A stretch of DNA of 64,000 nt from Populus alba. Lineage: Eukaryota; Streptophyta; Magnoliopsida; Malpighiales; Salicaceae. The notes under the pieces were generated by a model. The model saw only the letters and a program-made list of their open reading frames with translations. It searched no databases and was not told the DNA's origin. Made by a program: the position numbers and the translations under genes. Shown here in pieces: positions 20,004 through 33,600 of the stretch. Within the stretch, counting starts at the first letter, position 1, and each line of letters starts with the position of its first letter. The DNA lies in NCBI RefSeq assembly GCF_005239225.2, contig NC_133297.1, positions 9,308,392-9,372,391 of the forward strand, written 5' to 3'.

Positions 20004-23000
20004 TTAAAGATACATTCTTTTTCGTTGAATGTTTCTGATGGTCTCCTCCAACTGTTCCATATTGATTTTTTTATTCACTCGGCCATCTGTTCCAGCCTCC
20101 TCCATCTTCTTACCTTCACCTCCTGAGTTATCTGCTGAGAATGCTAAGATTGGGATGTGGACGCCATAAAACTTCTCCTCTTTTCTTATCTGTCTTGTTG
20201 CTTCACACCCGTCCATTTTTGGCATCTATTGAATACAAGATATTACAACATGGTTAGCGTAAACTTTATCATAAAATAAAAATTATTTGTATGAACCAAG
20301 TTTAAGTGGCAACATATTTTCCCATGATCTTCCATCCAGTATATTAGTTGCAAGAACTAATAAATCATTTAGCTGTCAAAAGTCACCTCCATAGCCTTCT
20401 CCCCTCTTTATCCTCAAATAAAAGCAAACTGACAGTATAATGTTGGGGGGGAACACGAGGAAGGTTAGACAACTACAACGCGTACTGCTTTATTTCATGA
20501 GATTTGCAAAAAAATTCTTGTCAACCAACTAATTACTAGCCCGTTTTAAGTTTAATGTAAGGTGCTTACATTGCTGTTTGTTTTAAGAAAATAAAAGATA
20601 AGTAAGCATTTTTAGGAACGAAAACAATTGATAACAACATGAAAGGAATGAGATTCATATTCTTTACCTCACAGTCCATTAATATATAGTCATAAGGAAG
20701 CATGATAGAGTGGCTATGTTCCTTTTGGTTATGCAGACCTATGCGAACTAGTTGAAAAGCTTCATCTCCATTTTCACAAACCTCAACAGTGGCACCATGC
20801 CCTTTAAGAATGTGCTTGGTCACTCTGCGGGATATTTCATTATCATCAACGACCAAGAATTTCAACCCGCTTAAGGATTTTCCTTTGCTTAGATTACCAT
20901 GTCTTTCCTGGATCTCTGATGATCTAACTAGTAGCCTTTCAGTTGGACACTGTCTCAATTTGGATCTAACATTAAAATGATCTGGATCATTTAATAAAGG
21001 ATTCTTCCTGTTTTTTTCATTTTTTGAGTTGCTTTCTGCTTGTGAGTCCACTTGTTGAAATAAGTTTTCACAAGTTGATGGAACCTTTAACTTTGTTCTT
21101 TGTGCATGCGTTGATGAAGATGAACCAGGATCTTTAAGAGCATTTGTTGCTTGGATTGTACTTCCTCTCTTTGATCTTGAAATAAATCCATGACCCCCAA
21201 ATTCAGGTAGAAGTCGTAACACATGATACAAGCGAGAACCATGAAATGGTTTCAACAAAATGTCATCCTGTGGATCGATCAAGTCCTGTTCAAAGCCTCT
21301 CAAATTGATACTTCGTGAAGTTGGTTTATCCAACCAAACAACCTTGCAGCAACTGCTATGAAGGTCTCTTTTAAATTCAACAACGACTCTACAAAGTTCC
21401 TGAAATGGTCCGGCACCAGCATCAATCACAAGCAATACAAAGCCTGGTGCGCCTCTAAGATTACTACTTTTACTTGCTGATGGTTTTTGATCTATCCCGT
21501 CCATGGAACTTAAAGGCACATCCTTTATTGATCTAGAGTTAAAATGGTCACTTCTTGAGCCCAAATCAGATTTTCCTGAAGAACTATGTGAAGAAACATT
21601 TTGCCTGGCTTTTATTCTCTTCAGAGTAGAGTGAAGATGCTCCCATTCCTTCATAGATGATACTTTTATCCCTAAACCCTCTATATATTTCTGTGAACTT
21701 CTTAACCGCTCTTCATTTTGAATCAAGAGAACAACATGGGATCCTTCAAACTTGGGACTAGAACTAAGTATAGACAGCCTGGGACTAGGGGTGCGAATCA
21801 CTAGGCCTGGAAAAGGAGTTCTAATAGTCATCTTCGAATAGTTATGTTCACCATCAGGCATTGAATCCCCTTCAATCTCAACTTCAGCATTTTTGTTATC
21901 TGCTGAAGGTATCTCGCATATATCAAGAAAAACATTAAACTTGAAGCAAGTTCCCTTCTCGCCATTCTCTTTATTCACGATTCCTATTTCTCCTCCCATT
22001 AGACGCACCTGGTGAAAATTATTTAATAAAGGTTGATCGAAGAAATACAATCAAAAGCATAAACAAGAATGGAACATGTTTTGAGGACTTAAATAGGTTT
22101 TGGTGCTTAATGTGCTATAAAAAAACTACTAGTTAATTTGTGCAAAAGTTGAGTACGTACCAAAGATTGAACGATGCCAAGTCCTAAGCCAGTTCCTCCT
22201 TGTCCAAGAGCTGTTTCTTTGACTTGAACAAAATTCTCAAACACTGATTTTTGATTTTCTCTTGGAATTCCTTTACCTGTATCACTCACCTCAAATACAA
22301 ATTCCATAGAGCTTTGTTTTGGCTTCATTGCATTAAATTCTTTTTTGTTCTTGGCAAAAAGGCATGAAAAACATCTCCACAAACCATTCTGATTGGAAGC
22401 GATTATCTTGTTCTCTAAACTAGGTTTTTGAGTCCAGGCTCGAATTGATACGTGCCCCTCAAATGTAAACTTAACAGCATTGCTAAGTAAATTGCACAGG
22501 ACCTGCTTTAGTTTTCCCCTATCGCCTTTCACTCGAGAATGTTTGAGAATGGAACCATCATAGGGGTCCAACACCACATCTACACCTTTTTTCATGCCCA
22601 CAGGATGATACAAATCAACTGCATCTTCAAGAAGCTTGGCTAAATCAAATTCTTCTTCTTCAAGTTGCATTTTGTCGGCTTCAATTTTGCTGGTATCAAG
22701 AATAGAATTCAACAAACCTGTACAGGTAAGCAATTTAAATTATTAAAGAGAACATTCCATACAAAAAACTATAATTCTAATGTGCTAAAAAGATTAGTCC
22801 ATATATAAGCTTACCTACTAGGTCCTTTGTGCAACCATCTATTTGTTGTAAATTTGTGTCTAACTCAGAACCTGCACGCACTTCTGCATAGCATATCTCT
22901 ATCAAACCAGTAATGCCTGCTAAAGCCGCTCGAATGTCATGGCTAGCACTAGCAAATGCAAGACTCTTATTCATACTCTTTCGTTCTGCTTGTTGCGTTG

Positions 23001-24991
23001 CTTCCATTTGCTTTATTAGTGCTGAACACAAGTGCATTTCCCTTCTTGCAGATCTAACCACTAGCAATATGAAACTAACAATCGAAACGAAAATCACAGC
23101 AATCATTATTATGAATAGAATGAGGGATATTTTGATGCTCCTGTTAACACTGCTCGCTAGTCCATTGTATGGGAAAGCCAACACATATACCTGTAATCCA
23201 GATTCCCATAAATTGTCTGAATTCAGAAAGCAGTTATCAATCAAATTCAAATTAATATATGAGCCAATCTTGCATGAATGATTTTTAAGCGACAACCACA
23301 CATGAAAAGCTTGAATTTTATGACCTCTAAATGAAAACACAACAGTATAATTTTAAAAAACACTGTTAAAAATATAAATGATGTTTTTTTATTTTAAAAA
23401 AATTATTTTTAACATCAGCACATCAAAATTATTTAAAAACACTAAAAATATATTTTGAAGTAAATAAAAAAATAAATCTTTTAAAAAACATTTTTAAAAG
23501 ACAGAAACAATTACCATATTTTAGCATATGGCGAATTAAATAATTTTATCAACAAAGTATGGAAAGTGACCAGAAAGTAACTCATGACTAAAAACTTGTT
23601 TAAAGACTCATTACTAAGATGCATACTTTCAAGAATGATACATACCGATTGCACTCCCACAATTTCAACCCGGGAGCAGAAAACTCTATACTTTGCTTCC
23701 CCAAGGTACAACACTGAATCTTCTAGGTTGCCATTGTTCGGCATGCATGAAACATTTCCAACATGATCAATTTGATCACCATTCAGTTTTGTCATGTATA
23801 GAGAAACTGAATTTTTCTTTATCACAGTTTGAGTGTTCGGCAGTCCTCCTACAAGAACTTTGCCGGATATGGTAGCCAAGTACAAGCTCCCACCATAAAG
23901 TTCTACGTTGTTGAAGAAACTAGTTAATGCTTTAGTCGAAAACCCTAAAGAGAGGACTCCTTGTCCATGTAAACTAATTGTGTTAAGGAATAGAGGATCT
24001 TGAGCACTGTTCCATCCACTCTCAAATGATGCATGCCCTTGACTACTATTTAATGCTTGCTCAATCCAACTTGCATTAGTTGTAATGAAAGGAAGGGATT
24101 TAACTGCATCTCCATATACTCTTCCTGTGTCTGAATCTACAGGTTGTCTATACCAAGAGAAGTTCCTCGCATTTGAAGCTGTAGAGTTAGAGTACATAGC
24201 AAACGTTTGGTTGCCTTCATAATAGTATGATAAGAAAAGACCTCCCAATCCAATATATGAAATTTGCGATATGAAAGGAATTATTGAAAATGCTTGAAAC
24301 AACGAGGGAGCTACCTGCAGACAAAAGGAGAAGAACAAAAACTGAACTTAGCACTCTTAATGGTAAATTACCCCTCTTTGTAACATATTATTATTACAAA
24401 TACTAGTAACTTCTAAAGTATATTTATTGAGTAGGAATACAAACCTTATTCTCAACATCATATGATGAGAGTACTTTACTTCCATTGATGGAGGAACTCA
24501 TAACTCTTGCTAAATTTATTGCAGATGAGTTTATGGGGTGCAAATATTTAGCTATGTTCTCAATTTCAGACAACAATCCAGATTGAACAACATGGACGTT
24601 GAAATCCATGTGCTTCTTCACCTGTTTGATCATATTATACCACCATGGTACCGCTACACAGGGGAGTAGCAAAACTCCAATTGCCTGCATTTAAGTTTGT
24701 ACAAAACCTTGAATGCAATTCCAATTGCAGTGGAATAAAAGAAAAGGAACATACTAATTATTAAAAAAAAAAATAGATGAAAATCCATTTTAAAATAGGC
24801 GATTATCATCAAAAATATTTAATATTTTCATCAGTATATTTCAAACATGCATTAATAAGCTACGTTTAAAGTCAAACAACTACAACAAAATTTTGCATGC
24901 AAGTACGTAGTTTTGTTAAAATGAACAAGTGCAGTACCAGAATGATGAAGATGAGAACAGGCCTTGACGCTATCAATGAGCTGAGCTTCAT
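20004..24991 (-). CDS. CKI1: Hybrid histidine kinase CKI1, copy A
   Basis: Seven exons (24938-24991, 24445-24684, 23646-24314, 22815-23190, 22161-22717, 20668-22008, 20004-20225) join in frame to 1,152 residues, close to Arabidopsis CKI1. The ATG at 24991 gives an N-terminal membrane segment. An extracytosolic sensor region of about 320 residues with many Asn-X-Ser/Thr sites follows, then a second membrane segment near 341-366. The kinase core has the phospho-accepting His405 in SHDIRAALAG, the N-box (LCNLLSNAVKF), G1 (DTGKGIP) and G2 (GTGLGLG). The C-terminal receiver has DD in VVDDNE and phospho-acceptor Asp1077 in LMDCEMPKMDG. CKI1 feeds the His-to-Asp phosphorelay constitutively, without the CHASE cytokinin domain, and acts in female gametophyte and vascular development. 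Intron 3 carries an AT-rich insertion absent from copy B. Confidence 0.96.
23350..23545. repeat. AT-rich insertion in intron 3 of CKI1 copy A
   Basis: Compared with the same intron in copy B (near 42950), copy A has nearly 200 extra bases of AT-rich DNA. It contains a core resembling the other AT-rich dispersed elements of this window (an aacatcagcacatcaaaat-type core between poly-T/A runs). It therefore postdates the duplication, or was lost from copy B. Confidence 0.55.
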
Positions 24992-27714
24992 TGGATTTTG
25001 TAGATGTAATTAAACAAGGCCGAAATGAACTCTCTGCATCCATGAAAATCTTAAAGAATCAAATCAATAATATTGTCACTTAATTAGGTTGACTATCGTT
25101 ATTCATAATTAGAAGAATATATATCTTTTTCATAAATGATTGTATATAAGAGGATTTAAATCATATCTGGTTGATATTCAAAGATACATGGTAATTAACG
25201 TTTCTAGTTTCTACTTCCTTTCTTATCAAATCATTTTGCTTTTAAATCCTCCTTTTTTATGAAGAAAAAAGTAGGGGGAAAAAGTGTTTTTTTATTAGTA
25301 AATGTATTAAAATAAAAAAAAATACTTTTTAAAAAATATTTTTAATATTAATACATCAAAGCGATATAAAAATATAAAAAAATAATTTAAAAAAATAAAG
25401 AAAATATTTTTTAAAAAAATTATTTTTAAAACACAAAAATAAATATAATATTGACTAATGATACTGTGATGTTAATGAAGTATTTTTCTTTTTTTCCTTC
25501 GATAGAGAAGGAGATTGTTATTACTTATTTTAGAGACTCTTGCCCAATATAAATCATGTTTTGTGATTTGAATATTAAATGAATAGGTGAGTAAATTGCT
25601 AGGTATAAGTTTGTTTAAAATTAATTACTAATTAATGTGACTGGATCATAGAAAGCAGAGTAAAGCTTTGGAGGCACGCACTAATTAATGATCAAGTGGA
25701 ACATTTTTGCAACACGTCTGTACTTGTGTGAGGATTCTGCCATACATTTTTGCCACCCTATGAATTCAATATTCTTTCTTGTATAAGTGTGTCTTTGGCA
25801 TTATAATGATTTTTATTGCTGTAGTTTGAAAAAATTAATCGGATTAATAAAAGCTATAAATTATATTTTTATAATTAGTATTTTAAAATATAGTTTTTAA
25901 TAAAAATTAAATTAAATTATAGCATGTATTAATTAACTAAATAATAGTTGGCGCAAAAAATCAGTTACATAAAATTATTTGTTGTTGCCTTTAGCTAGAG
26001 AAATTAAGAAAAGAAAAATTAACTTTTTAAAAAGAGCTCTAATGACTTCATAAAGAATTGATTATCTTATATATATATAATCTGGCATGGCAGTGGAGAT
26101 TTAAAAATCATATCAAATTCACACACACATATTGTACTGATAATTAAAGAAATTCAAGTGATTAATAACAAACATGCATGTTTAATTTTAATTAAGACAA
26201 AGAACCGGTATATGCTTGATTTTTTTTTAATCTTTTCTTTCTCGTTCTATTGCTCGTTTTTTTTTTTTTTTTTTTGACCCTATAGGAACAGAACTCTCTA
26301 GAAATTAACTTTGTGTATTCTTTTAGGAATAACTTCGAATATTATTCTTAAAAACCAATAAAAAAATCTTTGAATATTTTTCTCCATATATATAAATATA
26401 CATAAACATGGTTTTCTAAAGTAAGAAATCATCAATAAAAATAATTAAAGAAGAATATCTAAATGCTTCAAATAGTGTTATAAAATATCAACTATCCTAA
26501 ATTTTCAGTCTTCTACGAACATATATATAGACGATTCAGTCGTTAAATATATTTTTTTATAAATGATATAGAGGGACATAGAAGATCGACTACGTACTAC
26601 ACACATAGATGAAAAAACACAAGGAAAAAAAACTTATTAGAGAAAGATATTAGTTTTGAGAGAGAAAAAGGAGAGCACCTGCTTGGACTGCACCGCAAAA
26701 GAGGGGATGAAACGGACACAAAATCCTATGCCTAACTCTAACTCTCTCTCAATGTCTTCCTCGTTTGAAGCAGAAAACCTCACTCTCTGTCTGCGCTTTT
26801 CTTCTTCTAAATATGTTGTTTTAGCTCGTTAAGGCAGGAACATGTCTACCAGGGAAGATTTGGCACTTATGTAGACAAATATTGAGCAATATATAGTGTA
26901 TATTGAAAGTTGAAATACCCTTAGAGGTTTTTTTTTTCATGTATTTATAGGGAAAGGTTTGTTTTTCAAAAAAGGAAAATACTAGGTAAGTTATTGGGAT
27001 TTCGATAATTTTGGCCGCCAAGGACTGATTATTCAGAAAAGCAACCGACTGAAATAAACAAATTTAAGCTATATATGACAAGGTAATTATCTTTTTGTTG
27101 ACAAATCATAGGATAGGAGCCCCTTGTTGGCTCCGTGCAACAACAATCTTTGCATGAATTGATTTGAAATTAAAAAAGCGAAATATACATACAAATAATT
27201 GAATAAAATAATTAACTCATAATTTATTTTCGTTTTTTTCTTGTTCATGGGAGAAGTATAAGCTCCAGGCCGGGGTTACTCTCTGCAATACTAGGGGTAC
27301 TGGCCCCAATAATTTATTTTCCTTTTGTTTTCCTTTCTCGGCACTATTGATTTCTCCACATACAGTTGAAACATTTAATTGAGAGAGAATGAGAGAATCA
27401 AGCAGTATTGTTACCGCTCACCAGCATGGCAGCAAATTGTATGGAGTAAAATTAAAAAAGGAAAATTTAAGAGCACATTGTATTGCTTAATATCTTTCGA
27501 GATCTTGGTATATTTAGAAATTCAGAAAACAAGCCCTTCTTGGCCTGAAAGAAATTAATATGAGAAGGCTTGAAATTTTTTTTTTTTTTTTTTGGGGGGG
27601 GGTACAGGTTTATAGACAAAGTTGATAATGTATTTTTGTGTGTAGAAAAATATAATTATGTAACAAAGCTAAATTCATATCAATTAAAAAGTATATTGAT
27701 GGCCTAAATTCAAT
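24992..27714. other. Upstream region of CKI1 copy A
   Basis: No coding sequence. Homology to copy B stops about 70 bases upstream of the CKI1 ATG (about 25062). Everything beyond, presumably including the promoter, is unique to copy A. The less AT-rich patch at 26675-26830 could be an untranslated first exon on the minus strand (AAGCAG|gtgctc donor), which is only a guess. Further on there is simple AT-rich DNA with poly-T runs (26259-26275, 27578-27593). Confidence 0.45.
25290..25442. repeat. AT-rich dispersed repeat
   Basis: Poly-A/T blocks surround a core of the type ttaatacatcaaagcgat. Similar blocks occur at 23350, 33160, 33410, 34055, 52290, 52500 and 56345, which suggests a family of short non-coding elements. 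Ends and target-site duplications cannot be fixed by eye. Confidence 0.5.
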
Positions 27715-27717
27715 TTA

Positions 27718-28239
27718 CTTAAGACCATACTAAAATATTATATTAAAAAAAACCCTATACCTTCTATTTTCCGTGCAACTTTACTTCCGAGAAGATAATT
27801 TTCTTAGTACAAAACAAAATATTATCAATATAATTATTAATTTATCATATTTTTTAATTAATGGTAAGTTTGTTAATTCTAAAAATTTGGATTCATCGAA
27901 TGAACTCATTATTATATATATCTTATTATTTTATCTTTAGATTAACGGTAAGTTCGTTTACTTAAGACCATACTAAAATATTATATTTAATAAAAAAATA
28001 TATACCTTCTATTTTCCGTACAACTTTACTTCCGATAAGATAATTTTCTTAGTAAAAAAACAAAAAACATATCAAATATAATCATTAATTTATGGTATCT
28101 TTAAGTTAAAGGTAAGTTTGTTAATCTTAAACGTTTGGAGTCATCGAATGAACTTGTTATTATATATATCTTATTATTCTATTTTTAGATTAACGGTAAG
28201 TTTGTTAATTCTAAAAGTTTAGAGTGATTGATTGAACTA

Positions 28240-28282
<43 letters not shown>

Positions 28283-28680
28283 TATCAATTTATACAGTGT
28301 ATTATCATGAAAATAAATTATTTGTTTTAGTAAGTCCGTTAATGCTAAAAGTTTGGAGTGATCGATTAAGCTCTTTATTATACATATTTTATTATTCTAT
28401 CAATTTATATCATCATGTGTTGTCATGATAATAAATAATTTGTTTTAGTAAGTTTGTTAATCCTAAAAGTTCGGAGTGATCGATTAAGCTCTTTATTATA
28501 CATATTTTATTATTCTATCAATTTATATCATCATGTGTTGTCATGATAATAAATCATTTGTTTTAGTAAGTTTGTTAATCCTAAAAGTTCGGAGTGATCG
28601 ATTCAACTCGTTATTATACATATCTTATTATTCTAACGATTTAAATCGTGTGTTATCATAAAAATAAATTATTTGTTTTG
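27718..28680. repeat. Compound tandem repeat array
   Basis: Two kinds of unit are seen. A block beginning CTTAAGACCATACTAAAATA occurs at about 27718 and again at about 27959. A second unit starting GTAAGT(T/C)(T/C)GTTAAT and containing GGAGTGATCGATT recurs with starts at 28330, 28448 and 28566, an exact spacing of 118 bases, with more degenerate copies upstream at 27864, 28112 and 28196. The array is not coding. Confidence 0.85.
28236..28281. repeat. ATT/TTA microsatellite
   Basis: An uninterrupted run of about 15 TTA triplets lies inside the tandem array and stretches one unit of it. Confidence 0.9.
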
Positions 28681-28689
28681 GTATTATAT

Positions 28690-31600
28690 CAAGAGAAATA
28701 ATTATTTTTTAAAATTATAATTTTTTGATGATATGTATGTTGTAATGGATAATTAATAACTCATGAGCTATTCGGGTGAAGAATTTTTTTAGATCATAAA
28801 GTAAAATATTTTAATTTTATTAATATGGGTGTCCGAATTAGCATATCCCGACTAAACTTCAATTACTTATTTATAAGAAAGATTCAATGTATTTGGTGCT
28901 CTATTACATACAAGATTTGTTTTTTTAAAAAAAAAATAGTAGCCTCAGTATTGCGAAAAATGAATTATTACATAAAATTAATATTTGTTAATTTCTATTA
29001 TTTTCTCAAGAATTAATTATCAAAACACAAAAATCGGATTTTCTTACTTATTGAGAATAAAAAACAAATATGACAATTAAAGGTATGAGATGCAGCAATT
29101 ACTCACTCGTGGACCCAGTAGATACTGCATTGAATGGAAATGAAAGCATACATGTCTTTTACCGAGCTTGCAAAATTGCCATATTTCAATGTGTGGACTG
29201 ATACTCAAAAACTCCATACAATCAATGTTTAGTTGACCCCATCTGCTCTGCTTACTCGTCTTTATTAATACTGACAAGATATCTAAAGTTTGTGGCTGAA
29301 TCGACGTAGCTGTACACATAAAATACTATTAATTATAATAAATTATTTTTTAATTTAATGCATAAATTATTTATTTTATTTTTAAATTTTTTTAATTATA
29401 TTAGATTGTTTTAGAAATTATATTTGATTATTTTTTCTATTTTGTTTTATTATATACCGGTTTTATGAATTTATTTATTTATTTTTATTATGTTCAACCT
29501 TTAACAATAGATCTATTTAAAGTGAGGCTTCATAATTTATTTTTTTTAAAGAAAAGTTTATCCTGATTTAATTATTTAAGTTATAAGTTTAATAAGTTAA
29601 ACTAGATTAATTCGAGTTGATTTTTTTATTTATTTAATATTAAGCTAATTAAAAAATATCATATTATTATTTTATTTGATTTCTATGATGTTTTTTCAAT
29701 TTCATAACTAAAGTTAACTTTGTTTACTTTTTGAATCCTTTTAAAATTAAATATTTTTTAAATTGATATTTTTTTAGTTTAATAAGTTAACTCACGAGTT
29801 ATCATAAGTTTATTAATTATTTTTAATAAAATAATATTATTCTAGATAAAAATTTAAACAAAAACTATTCACTCTACATCTCATCTAAGCTTTAGCCTGA
29901 TCACCTAAGTTTAACCACATAATTTCCCATGCAATACAAAAAGCAAAGACACACCCCAAGTCGGCAAAGAAGAGTGAAAGCTTCTGGATGAAATATTTAA
30001 AAGCTAGGGTTCATCACGTATGTGTTTAACATATACCTCAACTTTAAATTTGAATTAAAAAAAAAAAAAAAACTTAAAGATTTCTTTTATTATTATTATT
30101 AATATAGGTGTTCGGGTTAATTTCCGCGCACCTCAACTAATCCCACGAACATTAAAGTTAACGATCATATAAATTTTCAGTGGCTTAAGGTTTATAAGAC
30201 TCAAACTGATGATCTCTAGAAAGCAAATTTAGAACCTGACCAGTTAAATTATATCTTTCAAAATAAAAAATCTCTTTTTAATTGGTCACATAGGGTTAAT
30301 TAAATTAAACTAGATTTAATAACTATATGCTTTATAAAATGCCATGTACATTAAAACCAGAACATTCATTAAAAAAAAAATTGCCTAGTGCACAGGAATG
30401 AGAGATGATAACGGAGAAACAAAGAGAAGATTTTATCAAGACAGTGATGCTTCCTTCCCAATTTACAAGCACAAGTATACAATTTTGAACTTTCTTTGCA
30501 GCTCAAAATCTTCTGAACTGATTTAGACTTAAAAACAACATTAGCGAGTTTTAGCTGACTCCTGTAAAACCAGGCCTGTAAAATGATTTGATATTTAGCA
30601 TGACTCGGTAATCAGATTAAAAGCTGGATTAATAAGTAATACATCCCTTTACGTCTTAGTACAAGAATTAATTTTAAAAAGACTAAAAGAAAATCATATA
30701 ATTATCCATGTAAATTCGTTGTATGTAAAATAAAAATCTTGTTTTTTCACACTTTATTTACCCGACCACGAAACAAAGTATACTGAAGACCAGGTAATTG
30801 CCTGTAGCCATCGTGACATAACAAACCAGTGAGATACACCAGGCAAAATAATCCCCAGATGTCCTTCAATAAAGCCCCCAATACTGGAGAACCCTTTACA
30901 AAGAAGCTTCGTTCAAATTCCTTTGAACTCCTGAAAGCTCAAGCAGTGGATCATCCAAAATAAACAAGTTGTAGCATCCTGATTCCTCAACCGGTGCAAA
31001 ATACATCGAACACACTATATCTACTAGCAGTGGCCACAGGCCACCTCAGAATCTTTCATAGACCGATCCCCTTCCTGACTAGATGCATACATAGGATCAC
31101 TCCTTGCCCCCATTTCATGAGATAGTGTTCTGAATACTCCATGCCAAAGCAAAATTTGAATGCACATATAGGTATTCATAAAATAGTAAAGCATCTGTTC
31201 AAATTTACCAGGAAAAGGGAACCACTATCACAAGCTAGAATAACAATCAAGTAATAATAAATGGATTAAGGAACTCAAAACGATACACTTGAAACATGGA
31301 AGTTAAACAAGATGGAAAGTGTCGAACTTGTCTTTGTCGCAAAACTTGTAGAAATGCACATCAAAACAACACCTCACAGATTGGTTATGTCATATGTAAT
31401 GAGTTGATTTTCCCAAACTTTTGCACCAGTGCTAACATCGACAATGATAACTCACGTATCACTAGAACATCTTAAATCCATAACAAGGTTCAAACTTCAA
31501 GTTATATCCACCATTCAGGAAACAACTTTGCTGATTCATCTAGTTCTGTGATTTACTATTACCATAAAATGAGGTCAAATTCATAAATTTCACATGTTAC

Positions 31601-32400
31601 CCCATATCTACCAACAATAGAAACAAATGACAATGAAACAGAAAACAACAGGAACAGGAACAATAACATTCCAAAAGGGAAACGGATTGCCGTTTTTATC
31701 CCGAAGAAGAAGAAGAATGAAGAACGATTGTCAAAATTTCAGCAAGGAAGTTCTGGAAAGAAATGCTGATAGCTTCAACAACCAGTCATCTGCAAACAAT
31801 TAACTGCCCGCAAATAAATGTCTACTAAAACACCATATGGTTCAGTTAATGATGGGATTACGCTAAACATCCATACACACCAATGTCGACCACGAATTTA
31901 AGTTAAAACACCTCCCATAACTCCCAAAAACAGAGGGGAAAAAAACAGTTAGAATAAAGCATAGCATATGTGATATAGGACAGGGTAGTCAAAGGTACAA
32001 AAAATTAGAATTCCCAGAAAATTAGAGAAACCTGTAGAAGAGGCTAAATCCATGTAGAAGAGGGCGAAGGAGTTGGAAGAAAACCCTATAGGAGAGGGTT
32101 CAAATACACAGAAGAAACATAATCACTTCTGAAATTTTAATTCATAATAAATGTTTTCTGCATTTTACAAAGGATATGGTGTTTAGATAGACACCAAGAA
32201 ACCTTAATGTCCTAAACTAATAATAAGAATCATAATAAATACTAGTTTTAATAATAAATTAACAAAATCCTAAAAATCTATCTAAATAGTAACAAAATTC
32301 TATGCATAATAGATTACAAACAAATAACTAAACTATATTGTTCCTATGCTGCATCAATATGGAAATCAAACAAAAACCCGCTACAAAGAAAAACGGGGCT
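28690..32400. other. AT-rich intergenic DNA without a supported gene
   Basis: The stretch is low complexity to about 30380, then more balanced (30380-32400) but without a conserved frame. The part at about 31760-31920 resembles the PPR downstream region at 13660-13870: it shares AACAACCAGTCATCTG and a run of matching words around the candidate CATGG/TTCAG blocks. It may therefore belong to the PPR relic at 32591-32833. This stretch is absent from copy B. Confidence 0.5.
30108..30252. repeat. Possible dispersed repeat (GGTGTTCGGGTTAATT type)
   Basis: A GC-richer island in AT-rich DNA contains CCGCGCACCTCAACTAATCC, a word I associate with a common interspersed repeat in woody eudicot genomes. 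A faint start of a similar unit (gggtgtccgaattagc) is at 28824. The class is not determined. Confidence 0.3.
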
Positions 32401-32590
32401 AATTTATATATTATACACTAGTAGTTCACGATACATGAACGATAAATCTCAAGAACAAATAACAGAAAAAAATATACAACAAAAACGAGCTGATACACTG
32501 TCAAGGTCCTCGAGGAGACAGATGAATTGCAATATAATAATAACAAATATTCACCAGTCAGCAGCTACAGGGAGAGCTGAGTTAGAACAT

Positions 32591-32833
32591 TCAGGGACAA
32601 TTTTTTGTGAAGATAATAGAGTGGAGAGGAGTGTGGCATAAGAAATGGAACTTTACTATGAGAATAACCGAGACTACAATCAGGAGAAGAATAAAGCATA
32701 CGAGACATGGGCAGAGAGCTACCAAACACTTGCTCTCCCCGCCCTCGTTTCCCACTTTCTCCTCTTCTTCCCCGTCTTTGATCCACTGCGAGTAGCTCCG
32801 TGGCAAAGCACCACTACCATTAGACTTGCCCAT
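32591..32833 (-). pseudogene. Small ORF locus, probable relic of a PPR gene 5' end (copy A)
   Basis: The minus strand has an 80-codon frame starting MGKSNGSGALPRSYSQW with a hydrophobic stretch (LVCFILLLIVVSVILIV). The plus strand is also open at 32645-32836. The locus aligns with DNA at the 5' end of the PPR gene (15980-16150). A third frame at 32565-32786 (-) matches the PPR presequence at words such as EQV..GSSLP and SSP. The antisense plus frames also match (MGFEREYDY.../MELYYENNR..., both reaching AESY and LAL). Between this copy and 51716-51958, most changes alter the residue in either frame, so selection on a protein is not evident. I favour a decayed PPR duplicate; a real small membrane protein is the alternative. 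Confidence 0.45.
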
Positions 32834-33159
32834 TGAAAATAGGTGTGATCTGATTGTATTCAAGCGGTGACTAACAAAATTAGATCTAAATTTAGCTGAT
32901 GAAGACAGTAGGAGTGTGATGGTGGTGGCAAGTAGCTAGACTGGTGGTTGTCTTTTGAGTAAAGAAATTGCAATTCACAGCAAGGCTGTAGGTTTGTCTG
33001 TCTAGCGAAAGGATGGACCCTTTCTCCGGGCCTGATCAACTAGCTACTTTGCTTCGTATAGGCCAGGCCATGTCAGCCTGTTAAGAAGACCCATTTTGTA
33101 AAACTGCTTTGCAAGAAAGCTCCTTTTCTTTTCCAGAATTCCACGAAACAAGAGGATGA

Positions 33160-33300
33160 CTGCCAAATTTTACTTTTTTAAATTGTTTTTAATTTAAAAT
33201 TATATTAAAAAAATATTTAAAAAAGTATTTTATATATTAGTACAACATAACAATAAAAAAACATAAAAAAATTAAAAATTTTTGGCAAGTAAAATGCCAA
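33160..33300. repeat. AT-rich dispersed repeat
   Basis: Poly-A/T block with a ttagtacaacataacaat core; it is shared with copy B at about 52290-52400, so it was present before the duplication. Confidence 0.45.
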
Positions 33301-33409
33301 ACAGTTTTAAAGTTTAATTTGATACCTTTACTCAACTGTTTTAGATTCTTTACTTTTATTTATATTAATGCCAATTATTTATTAGAAAGGGTGCTTGAAA
33401 GGGTTGAAT

Positions 33410-33600
33410 GTTGGTTTTTTAAAATATTTTTTTATTTATAAATATATTAAAATAATATTTATTTTTATTTTAAAAAGTTATTTTTAACATTGGTATATCA
33501 AAATAATTTAAAAAATTAATTTAAAATTGATAAAAAATTAAAATGAATTTTTAAAAAATATTTTTAAAAAACATAAACAAATGAATCTAAAACTACTACA
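33410..33600. repeat. AT-rich dispersed repeat
   Basis: Block with a taacattggtatatcaaaa core between poly-A/T runs; the counterpart in copy B is at about 52500-52700. Confidence 0.5.

Noticed and set aside
20004..20225. Separate small response-regulator gene
   Set aside because: The frame begins exactly after a 3' splice site and completes the receiver domain of CKI1; it is the last exon, not a gene. The same holds at 39725-39946.
27718..28680. CRISPR-like array
   Set aside because: Units are contiguous tandem repeats without spacers, in a eukaryotic nuclear context.
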